DNA of 64,000 nt, from positions 27,590,001 to 27,654,000 of the forward strand of contig NC_091976.1 of assembly GCF_036711975.1 (NCBI RefSeq), given 5' to 3'. Positions 49,005-60,400 of the stretch are shown piece by piece. Below the pieces are notes generated by a model. The model saw nothing but the letters and a program-made list of their open reading frames with translations, was not told where the DNA came from and did no database searches. The translations under genes and the position numbers were made by a program. Positions within the stretch are counted from its first letter, which is position 1, and each line of letters starts with the position of its first letter. The DNA comes from Onthophagus taurus (lineage: Eukaryota; Arthropoda; Insecta; Coleoptera; Scarabaeidae).

Positions 49005-49470
49005 ACTAGATACTGCTTCTAAAAAACTAAATACTGCTTTCTGAAGACTAGATACTGCTCTGGAAGATTAAATACTGCTTTCTGAAGACTAGATACTGCC
49101 GAAAGGTCTAAATACAGCATCTGGAACACTAAATACTGCTTTCTAAAGACTAAAATTGCTTTGCGGAGACTAAATACTGCTTTCTGAAGACTAGATACTG
49201 CTGACAGGTCTAAGCACTGCAAAAGAAGGATAAGATATTGTTGGAGAAAACATACATAACGTTGACAGAAGACTAGATACTGCTTCTAGAAGACTAAATA
49301 CTGCTTTCTGAAGACTAGATACTTCCAACAGGTCTAAATACAGCGCCTGGAACACTAAATACTGCTTTCTAAAGACTAAAATTGCTTTGTGGAGACTAAA
49401 TACTGCTTTCTGAAGACTAGGTACTGCTGACAGGTCTAAATACTGCAAAAGAAAGATAAGATATTGTTGG
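49005..49470. repeat. Minisatellite of ~22-bp words in two ~240-bp blocks
   Basis: GACTAGATACTGCTTTCTGAA and close variants repeat many times. The whole block from CATACATAACGTTG is itself duplicated (49005-49245 and 49246-49470), ending both times in AAGATAAGATATTGTTGGAG. The reading frames across it are repetitive and are not genes. Confidence 0.9.
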
Positions 49471-49479
49471 AGAAAACAT

Positions 49480-49529
49480 TAAAAAGGCGGTGTCCGGGTG
49501 CAGTGCACCCCTTGCACCCCCCGGTAGCG
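49480..49529 (-). mobile_element. GC-rich hAT-type element end
   Basis: A GC-rich segment that on the minus strand starts CAGAGGCGGCGCTACC and continues with a GGGTGCAAGGGGTGC run. CAGAGGCGG is a common terminal motif of arthropod hAT elements. The matching end and an 8-bp duplication were not found, so it is only a fragment. Confidence 0.4.
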
Positions 49530-50317
49530 CCGCCTCTGACTTACATTATTGACTAAGACTATTAATTCCACGAGAGTATTAACTCTTAAAGGTTTTGGCA
49601 AGGGTGAAGAAGCAAAGAACTCTCAAATATTAGAAAAGACTCTTTTAGTTAGACACAAAGAACTCAAACACCTTCCAAGTAAGACAACTTTCTTAATGCC
49701 ACCTGAATAAGATTGAGACCTGATATCATTGCCTTCCAATATGTTCAACATATTTACATATTTTGGATATTTATTGCCATAAGGACGGGAACACCTGGTG
49801 ACAAGATCTTCAAAATAAGGAATGATATTCAATTGGCATCCACTCAGTTGACAAATACTCAAAATAAATTGCAATTTTCTGCTGTATCAATCCAAACATG
49901 TCTATGACTGTCTCAAGAACAGGGTTGTTCAAGTAGCAAAAGTTATGCCGATATACTTTGTGAAGACACTGAATAATTGTCTAATTAGGTCATCAAACAA
50001 GAAACAGAAACAGAACTGGCCAGAATGCCAAAATAAGAACGCCTTTAGCCTTATTATAAATAAACCTTGGTATCTACAAAGATCATTGCTCAGCCCTAGT
50101 TTAGTATAGAGTACATAACCAAGTAGTTGTTTTCCGTTCTCTGCCTAGATTTATTGGAAATCCATATGTCGATTGTCAAAGAGATTAGAAAGACATTAGA
50201 TTAGCTTGTGCTAATCAGAAATGTAAAGATATATAACTACGAACAGGAAATTTTGAATGCTTGGGGCAGATTACCTGACCGTTTTAGTAACATAAAAAAT
50301 CTAGCGATGGCATTTTT
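49530..50317. other. Unrecognised interior of the candidate piggyBac-like element
   Basis: Contains frames at 49623-49874 (minus) and 50208 onward (plus, QEILNAWGRLPDRFSNIKNL, faintly like a hAT dimerisation domain) that I cannot assign. The plus frame runs into the MITE at 50318, so it is not an intact gene. Confidence 0.35.
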
Positions 50318-50633
50318 AAAGTCCCTAGATTATCAAAGTACCGCAGTTCATGAACCCTGTGTATTCGAAATAATCGAGCCAAAATGGCGATTTGACAGCT
50401 TGTCAGTGCATGTTATCACTTATTTACAAAATAATGCCGTCTTGTTGCCTTTGGAGTTGCAAAAATAGCAGTAAGAAGGGTTTTCGACTCTTTAGAGTAC
50501 CACGAGAAAAAAAAAGAAAGGAAATTTTGCGTAATTTTATCAACAGAACGATATAGTTTTAAATTTCACGCTTGACTTTCGAGCCAAAATAGCGGCAAAC
50601 CGCGTTATTTTGATAATCTAGGGACTTTTATTA
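50318..50633. mobile_element. ~316-bp MITE with AAAGTCCCTAG ends
   Basis: AAGTCCCTAGATTATCAAAG near 50319 pairs with TTTGATAATCTAGGGACTT near 50611-50629, giving inverted repeats of about 25 bp with one or two mismatches. No coding content. Target duplication is not clear. Confidence 0.75.
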
Positions 50634-51447
50634 TTTTGTTGCTCATTTTTATTTCTCGTTTTATAACATATTTTACCTAATTCCATTATGAAAATTAAAT
50701 TTTACATGTCTTTCTGACGTTATGCAACGTCACTTTTTTTATAACTAGTGATGTAATGATTTTATTACATCACTACTATACTAGTAGTTCCATTATCTAA
50801 CTACAAATTGATAAATTGACTGAAATTACTTTTTCAATGGGATTAGATAAAATATTGTACTTAATGGCTAATTTTATTTAAATCGCGTAATTTATATGTG
50901 ACATGCCAGCATATTGTTTACTAAAAGTTTTGTAAATTTTGACACGTGCAGTTCAAAGGTTGCACTAACAGAAAAAAAAACATCTGTGGTAAAGACGCTG
51001 AATGTTACGAAATTAACCATGGAGGTATTTGCGAATGTCTACCAGAAACATTTAATTACAATCATCTAGAGCATTCGAACATTCATACAGTTAATTTAGT
51101 AATATGAAGAGACATTTTCCTGCTATGCCATAAAGGGAAGTGCAAATGGTTTCGGTGCTCAAGACACTTGACTCTCCGTGCTGCCAATGTTTAAAAAAAA
51201 ACATGCAACAAATCGTAAAGATATGCAAAAAGTAAAACGTGGTGAATTTTATTACCGATTTGATTTTGATCATGAAATTTTCGCAGGGGCTAGATAAAAA
51301 TGAAAGATAAAAAAGATAACATAATATAACAAAAACATACATTTTGAGTGATATTATTCAAATCTTCTAAAGCGATAGAAAATGCCACGCCAAGATTTGG
51401 TAGTTAATGGGTTAATAAAAAAATTGGAAGAAAGGTAAAAAAAAAAA
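50634..51447. other. piggyBac-like right end and trp 3' flank
   Basis: Includes a small hairpin near 50751-50778 (AGTGATGTAAT and its complement) and the transposase-like segment described above. It ends with the 36-bp spacer between the inverted repeat and the trp stop codon. No AATAAA on the minus strand occurs until 51253-51248, inside the element. Confidence 0.5.
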
Positions 51448-54400
51448 TTATATCCATCCAGTACGAATTTTTCCTGATAATTTTGATCTTCCAGATCCAT
51501 AAGACATGAATCCAGTAGATGGAGCTAAAGTATCTTTTTTAACCTCATCTGGTTCTACTTTAATCTTAACTTTAACTTTTTCTTCCTTCTTTTCACTTTC
51601 CTTCTCCTCCCCCTTATCATTTTTATCACAACTTTCTTTTTCTACATCATCACCATTTTTCTTTTCATCTTTTTCTTCACAAACTTCTTTTTCCTCCGTA
51701 ATTTCTTTCGACTCTTCGTTGTTATCATCGATTTTTTTCAATTCTTCTTGAACCTTTTCGGTCGAAATTAATTGAGGTGGTGATGGAGCAATTTTTTTAA
51801 CAGAACCCGTTGAACTTTTTCTTCTAGGAACTTGAGGTGGTGTTTTTTGCGGTACTTCAGATACAACTTCAATTTTTTCAGGTTCTGATGGTGTTGGACT
51901 TGCAATTATCGGCGATAAAGTTCTTTTTTCACCGTTCTAAAATTAATTTAAAAATTAATTATTTTTTTTTGTTTTTTTATAGAGTACTTAGGTTGTGGTG
52001 CGTAGAGCAAAATTGTTTATACGAAATTCGACGAAACAGAACGTTACTCACTGGCGTTTTTAAGCTGTCAGCGGGTTCAGTCGGTACCTCCTTTTTGGCT
52101 TGAACAGGTTCAACAGTTGCTTCAGTTGATTCAGCACGATCTATTTTAAACGATAAGTTTTTAAGTGAAAAATAATGTCTGTTAAGGTAAGGTTTTTATA
52201 ATTATACTTATTTCTTCCTCAGCTTTTTCATCTTGTTCTAATTTTTGTCGCATAAATTTCGCATATGCCACTCTAGCCCTCTTTGGAACTGCCGATAATC
52301 TCGGATTGTATTCTAAAAAAATTAATTAATTAGTTTTAATATTGATTTTTGTTTATCTCGGAGATAACATGAATGATACGCATAATATTTGTTTTTCTTA
52401 CCCAATAATTTTTCGTCATCGATTGCTTTTGATGTGAGAATGTGTTTTCTTAGACTTTGCCTATTTCGTCTCGCGGCTTCCGCTTCGGAGGTTGATCCAA
52501 TTGGATCTTGGACCAAAGTGCTTCTTCTAACTAAAGCGTTCCAATCTTTGCTACTTCTTCGTCTTCCCATTGCTCTAGCGAGTTGGCTGAAAACGTCTTT
52601 AGGCTCTTTCATGCTACTCACAACATCGGCTACGATTCCTTCAACGATTCCGATGTGGAAATCTTTTAAAAGGCGCCTTTCCATGACTCTTCCTTTTTTG
52701 CCCGTAACTAAAATCATTAATTTAATAAGAATTTATTAATATGATTGTTATTAATTTGTTACAAGCTAGATCGTCTTTGTTTAATTTCGGGGTTATCATC
52801 CCATTTTGCCTCAAAATATCAATTAATTCGTATCGAAACGTGGAAACATCTTGCCGAACTTCCATTATATCATCTTCGGTAACGCCAAATTCGTCGCGTT
52901 TTCTTTGTTCAGCTGTGACATATCTTCTCACCAATAATTTCATAACGCACTCATGGGCTTCTCTCGCCCTCCCGCGCGATTTTCCAAGATTATCGTCTTT
53001 ATTTCCACCACAAGTGATGCTTCTTTTCGCGTGTTTGATCGTTGGGAAAATGTTAAACGGAGGGGGTAATGTGTCACCATCATCAAAATAACTAATCCAA
53101 AGTCTCGTTCTTGCGAATTTCCATTCGCTGTCGGATCGTTCGGAGATGATTTGGTAGGAATTCGACATCATAGCGATTAACATGTTTAAAAGAACGATTA
53201 CGTTGATTACTGAGTAAGAGCCGAACATTAATAGAGCCCAAAATCGGGTGAAACCCTTTATTCCTGTTAATTCGAACGAAACGAGATCCACCAAACCAAA
53301 ACTTGCCCAAAACAACGATTGCGAAGTTTCAAACAAGCTTAAAAAGTCAAATAATATTATTAAAAAAATTTAAATGAATTAATTTACTTTGAATATCTTC
53401 TCCAAATCGTGCAAGCTTTATCGTTGTTATCAAAATCTGGGAGTCCACTTGGGAGGTGATAACATTTATTTTTTTCTAATTCCGAGTAATACCACAAAAG
53501 CTGATTTAAGCCTAATAATAAAAAAGATTTGTTCATTAATTTCAGAATTACATCAATAATTATTATGAACAGTACATCTATTCATGTAGATTAATTAATT
53601 AACGCTATAATCAAGATGTAATTGAGTTAAGTTTGAGGTTATTGGGTCAAAGTTAATTTTAACAAGACGCGAAACATTGGTTTTGAAATGAAATGGGGAA
53701 AAAAAGAAAATCTTGATTTAGAGTCCATGTGTAGATCATAAATCGATCGCCGATGTGGACTTTAAAATTCAACGTAAACAAAATTACACCCGTTTACATC
53801 CTCGGCAATAAAAAAGTATTGATTAATCATCTAAAAATTACTTACCGCATCCAAATGCGAACAAAACTAAAGTGTAGATAAAGAAGAATTTAACAATATC
53901 GATGATCATCCTTCCTAAAGAAATTTGTAAAGGTCCAAGGTGCGGATTGACGCTGAATATGTGGACGAGCTTCAAAAAGCTGTAAATTTTTTTTGATGTA
54001 AAAAAAAGTAAACAAGAGAACTACTTAGAAGTCGCCGGGGGAATTTAGCTCCGTGTCGTAACGATTTACGAGCTTTACGTGTTAGTGATGATGTATAAAA
54101 AACAACTTTTCGCTGACCAGCAAATTTTTATTACCTGAAAATCATTCCGGCTGCAAACGCTCCTTCCGATAATAACATAGGATCGAACATGTGCCATTGT
54201 TCTCTCGGGTAATAAGGATCTTTACCTTCAGAACCTTCCCTCTACAACAAAAAATTTTTCGCACATCAAAAAAATCATTTCATTTAAAACAATCTCACCC
54301 AAACTATATAAATTGCTGAAAATCTCAAAAATAACCACATCACATAAAACATATTTGTAACGAAATCAACGATATTCCATAAATCCGAAATGTACTCCAT

Positions 54401-57400
54401 TAAACCCCCATCCCATAAACTTTTTACTTCCGCCCAAATCAAACTAATAACATACAGAATTACCCCGCATTCTGCAAATCCGGGTAAAGCACCCCTTTCT
54501 TTCCGGTTCCATTCTTTAACGATTTCTTTAATGTAATCGTTCCCCAAAATGTTTAAAAGTTCGATTTCAAGACGTTGAGAAGCGGCACCGAGTAACACTA
54601 AAAATTATTTATAATCACATCTTTTTAATATTAATTGAAGTGAATTTCATTTAAGATGCAATATACAAAAGTATATTTGTATAGAAACCAGGGTTTGTCC
54701 CACATAAAATGCAACATGTCTGAATGTTTCTATTAAATAATTAAACTATGAAGCAATTTTATTTATTTTCAGTGCTACATATGTTTCAGGAATTTCTTTC
54801 CTTCTTCAAGCACAAGAAGAAACATATGTATGTATTCTGAAACATATGTAGTACTGAAAATAAATTAAATTGCTTCATCATTAAACATAGTGTAATTATT
54901 TAATAAAATTTGCGATGAACATCTACTATATGAAAGTTTCTAGTGCAAGGTCTAGTCTTAGTCTTAGTGACAGTGCAAGTGTAAAATTACGACTGGTATG
55001 AACGGTAAGATTAGGTAAATTAACGCATTATAAACAGATGTATTCACAGTTATACTATATGTTCAGATATAAAAAAAGAAGCAGATAAAGACATCAAGTA
55101 ACGGCTAAGTACAGATTAGTTAATCGTACGTCTGTAATTGATTTTATTCATAATTTTATGAGATAGTTCAAGTTTGTACGAGTTACACTCCTATCAGTTG
55201 CCGAGAGAAATCGAGTGAAGCTATTGTAAATTCTAGGAAATTCTAGTAAATTCCTCGGAAATTCCAGTAGTGGTGGATTGTTGATAATAAATTTAGCAAT
55301 TTCGATTGTATAAAGTTGCCTAATATTAAAAACCTCAGTGAGTTCAAACAGCGCGTCTGATGGGAAGTCGCGCGGTTTATATGTCATAATTTTTAAAATA
55401 GATCTCTGGACAACCTCAACGGTAGTAATAAGATTAGTCGAGGTATCTCCCCAAGCTAAGATACCGTATATCAACAAAGATTGGACTAAGGCGTAATAAA
55501 CCACTTTAAGAGAACTAATCGGTAGAATTTCACGCAGTTTCTTGAAAACATAGAATACTTTTCGCAACTGATCTAACGAACGCACTGATCAATCATGACA
55601 CCAAGGTACTTGGTTGACCTGACCCGGCCTATTTTATTTGAGCAAATACATGCTTCTGGTTGGCATTTATCTGAGTGAAATGTTATTTCATTTATATTTG
55701 GTAAGTTAGCAGAATACGAAGAGAATGTAATGAAATGAGACTTCTTAATGTTAAGTGATAATTTATTTCTATTTAACCAAGCTTTTATTATTTGTAAATC
55801 GGATGAGGTTTGTTCAATCACACACTCCCATGATTCGCCCTCAACAAAGAGAACTGTGTCATCAGCATATGCAATCACCTCTGCATTAAGATGAATATCA
55901 AATATATCATTTATGTAAACTAGGAAGAGTAGAGGTCCCAGGACGGTTGTAGTTTTAATTGTTATGCAGCGATAGACCAAGAATTAGAATCACTCGCGTT
56001 TAGCCGTCTTAACAGACGTCCGGCTAAACCTAAATGTTTCTAGTCTAGATCTAATGTCAGTTCTAGTTTTACACTAAAATCTTACTATGTAGAACTAACA
56101 TTATACCTAGAACTAGAATCATTTGGGTTTAGCCGCACGTCTCTAAAGACGGCTAAACCCAAATGATTCTAGTTCTAAGTATAGTGCTAGTTCTAGTTTT
56201 AATTGTTATATTGTGGTATATTTTTATTGAACGAAAAGTAGAACTAACACTATTTAGACCTAGAATTAGAAACATTCGGATTTCATGTCACCTTTTTCCA
56301 ACTAAACCGGCAATTTAGTAATCCGGCTTATCCAGCAATTTAATAACCAAGTTCAACCTTAATAGGACTTTTTTCATTGAATATAACTTTATTTATATCA
56401 GGTTTGTCATTAGCAACCTCATTGTAACAATCCCAATACGATATATAAAATCTCTTGTTGCAGTTTCGTCTAGTTTTTTCCTCTTCACTAGTAGTTCATC
56501 ATCACATTCATTACTAACAGAACTGTCGCTGTTATCACTTTAGATTATTAATTAAAGTACCCATTTTTAATGCAACAAGCCGTTTTAAAAAATCACTTTT
56601 AGTTCTTGACAAATAGATTTTTGAAATGATCGAAAATTTTGCAATTTTCGCCGATTAAGTTTTAAAAATTCGTATAAAATCCAGTTCTTGGAATATAAGT
56701 ATGAACATTTCTCAAAGTGTTAATAAAAGTGTCTTCTTTCCAATGAACCAACCCGTTTTGGAAAATAGCTTTTAGTTTTTGAGAAAACAATATTTTAAAT
56801 TTGATAAAATTTTCGATGTTGCAATTTTTATCCATAATTTTCAAAATTCGCTATAAAATTCATTTCTTGAAGGATCCTTGTGGAAACAACACCAATTATT
56901 ATTTAAAGTATCCTCTTTTTAATGCAACAAGCCGTTTTGAAAAATCGCTCTTAGTTTTTGAGAAATACATTTTTGAAATCATCTACAATTTTTTCGATTT
57001 TGCAGTTTTCATCGATTAAGTTTCAAAAATTCCTATAAAATCCATTTCTTGGAATATGAGTATAAAAATTTTCCAAGTTGTTGATAAAAGTGTCATCTTT
57101 CCAATGAACCAACCCGTTTTGAAAAATAGCTTTTAGTTTTTGAGAAAACAATATTTTAAGTTTGATAAAATTTCCGATTTTGCAATTTTCATCGATAACT
57201 TTCAAAATTCGCTATAAAATTCATTTCTTGAAGGATCTTTGTGGAAATATCACCAATTATTAATTAAAGTATCCTCTTTTTAATGCAACAAGCCGTTTTG
57301 AAAAATCACTTTTAGTTCTTGAGAAATAAATTTTCGAAATGATCGACAATTTTTTCGAATTTTGCAATTTTCACCGATTAAGTTTTAAAAATTCCTATAA

Positions 57401-60400
57401 AATCCATTTCTTGGAATACGAATATGAAAATATCCCAAAATGTTAATAAAAGTGCCCTCTTTCCAATGAACCAACCCGTTTTGAAAAATAACTTTTAGTT
57501 TTTCAGAAAACAATATTTTAAGTTTGATAAAATTTTCGATGTTGCAATTTTCATCGATAATTTTCAAAATTCGCTATAAAATTAATTTTTTGAAGGATCC
57601 TTGTGGAAATATCACCAATTATTAACTAAAGTATCCTCTTTTTAATGCAACAAGCCGTTTTGAAAAATCGCTCTTAGTTTTTGAAAAATAAATTTTTGAA
57701 ATGATCGACAATTTTTACTATTTTGCAATTTTCGCCGATTAAGTTTTAAAAATTCGTATAAAATCCATTTCTTCAAATATGAGTATGAAAATTTCCCAAA
57801 TTGTTGATAAAAGTGTCCTCTTTCCAATAAACCAACCCGTTTTGAAAAATTACTCTTAGTTTTTCAGAAAACAATATTTTAAGTTTGATAAAATTTTCGA
57901 TGTTGCAATTTTCATCGATAATTTTCAAAATTCGCTATAAAAGTAATTTCTTGAAGGATCCTTGTGGAAATATCACCAATTATTAATTAAAGTATCCTCT
58001 TTTTAATGCAAGAAGCCGTTTTGAAAAATCACTTTTACTTCTTGAGAAATATATTTTTGAAATGATAGACAATTTTTTCCAATTTTGCAATTTTCGCCGA
58101 TTAAGTTTTAAAAATTCCTATAAAATCCAGTTCTTGGAATATAAGAATGAAAATTTCCCAAATTGTTAATAAGAGTGTCTTCTTTCCAATGAACCAACCC
58201 GTTTTGGAAAATAGCTTTTAGTTTTTGAGAAAACAATATTTTAAATTTGATAAAATTTTCCATGTTGCAATTTTTATCCATAATTTTCAAAATTCGCTAT
58301 AAAATTCATTTCTTGAAGGATCCTTGTGGAAACAACATTAATTATTAATTAAAGTATCCTCTTTTTAATGCAACAAGCCGTTTTGAAAAATCGCTCTTAG
58401 TTTTCGAGAAATACATTTTTGAAATCATCTACAATTTTTTCGATTTTGCAGTTTTCGTCGATTAAGTTTCAAAAATTCCTATAAAATCCATTTCTTGGAA
58501 TATGAGTATAAAAATTTCCCAAGTTGTTGATAAAAGTGTCATCTTTCCAATGAACCAACCCGTTTTGAAAAATAGCTTTTAGTTTTTGAGAAAACAATAT
58601 TTTAAGTTTGATAAAATTTTCGATTTTGCAATTTTCATCGATAACTTTCAAACTTCGCTATAAAATTAATTTCTTGAAGGATTCTTGTGGAAATATCACC
58701 AATTATTAATTAAAATATCCTCTTTTTAATGCAACAAGCTGTTTTGAAAAATCGCTTTTAGTTTTTGAGAAATAACTTTTTGAAATGATCGACAATTTTT
58801 TCGATTTTGCAATTTTCGCCGATTAAGTTTCAAAAATTCCTATAAAATCCATTTCTTGGAATATGAGTATGAAAATTTCCCTAATTGTTCATAAAAGTGT
58901 CCTCTTTCCAATAAACCAACCCGTTTTGAAAAATTACTCTTAGTTTTTCAGAAAACAATATTTTAAGTTTGATAAAATTTTCAATGTTGCAATTTTCATC
59001 GATAACTTTCAAAATTCGCTATAAAATTCATTTCTTGAAAAATACTTGTGGAAATATCACCAATTATTAATTAAAGTATCCTCTTTTTATCCGGTATCCG
59101 ACTTTTCGCAAAAGCACTATCTGTTCCATCACTAGCCTATACTATTAAGCTATACAATTGCATTTTATGTGAGACAGTAGTTTCACAATAGTTTCGTAAC
59201 TATGCTTACTGCATTCATATATTGCGACTTATATGAAATTCCCAGTATAACAAATTAAATAACTAACTTAAAAATAAAGCGTAAGAACTTGAATGACAAA
59301 TAAATTTCACGAAAGGTTTTTTCATGAACAACCCCATTTTTGAATAAGGCGCAATCATATAAATCGTACAATACATAGGAAACATCACGGCTAATTGTAC
59401 AACTTGGGCGAGTTGTCCAACTAAACCTTTTCTTCTAAATCCCGGTAATCCCTCATACCAAAGTGAACCTAAAAGTTGTTGGACACTTGCGTGAGCCACA
59501 AACATTTTCTGTTTGTATTTGATGGCCAATTTTAATCTATCCAAAGGCATATGATCGCCCGGTTCCCATGGTGGAGTCGAAGTATCGTAATTTAACATCG
59601 TTGTTAATTCGCCGGATGATCGAACGTAATCTAAAAGTGATTTAGCAAATTCTTGGACGGAAGCTCTCATTTCCTAAGTAAAAAAAAAAGTTTAAATAAA
59701 AAATAATTTAAAACTTATTTATTACATTATATTGCTCGCGAAACTCAGTTTCCAACCTGCTTAAACTTCTCAATTCCCATGATAATTCGAAAGCGGTTAA
59801 AACGGGATCTTTCGATGATAAACTGATCAAAGATGAAGCAGTTAGAGCTTTGTAAGCGTTCATTCTCGCTTGGGAATGTCGCAACGAGTCGATTTTTAAC
59901 GATTCATCACATTCATCACAAGCACATCTATAACAATTTTAAAACGCAAAATAAAAAGATGCGTTATTTATTTTTGATTTTTTACCTTATATCGTGTGGC
60001 ATTGGTAAAGAAGCCCCTCGATCTAACAAAATCTTGATAATTTCGTAATTATTTTTGTGAGCTGCTAAAATTAATGGTGTTATATCCGGTGTAAAGGTAG
60101 CCGCGGATTTATCAACATTTTCCCAACTCTAAACAGATTTTAAAATAAGAGAAATCATAAGACTATAAAATTTTTAAATTTTTAAATATTTTTTTTGATT
60201 TAGAGCTTATAAATAAAAAATGGTAATAATTGAGTTCAATCTTTTTATGGATTTAGTCTTTATGGTCCATTACTAAGGTTTTATGTATAAAAAATATTTC
60301 CCCATCGCTTTTAGTTTATGAGTTATGATTGAGTTAATTTTCGAAAATCAACAATTTTAATGTTTAATAGATTTAGACCTAATAAATAAAAAATAGTAAT

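Larger units (their letters stand above)
48526..51411 (+). mobile_element. Candidate 2.9-kb piggyBac-like element next to trp
   Basis: CCCATTAACTGCC at 48526 is matched in inverted orientation by GGTAGTTAATGGG ending at 51411 (12 of 13), and homology extends inward with small indels (ATGAATCTT...GGCG against AAATCTTGGCG). TTAA flanks the right end; the left flank is GTAA, one change away. Near 51220-51290 the plus strand reads MQKVKRGEFYYRFDFDHEIF, resembling the RGE/W-K-D region of piggyBac transposases, followed by stops. The interior is filled by minisatellite and other elements. Confidence 0.5.

Noticed and set aside
49005..49470. Short-period repeats as a CRISPR array
   Set aside because: No constant repeat with unique spacers of fixed length, no cas genes, and the genome is eukaryotic; it is a minisatellite.
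50208..50468. 86-aa plus-strand frame as a hypothetical gene
   Set aside because: Its second half lies inside the MITE whose inverted repeat starts at 50318; only a faint hAT-like resemblance in the first half.
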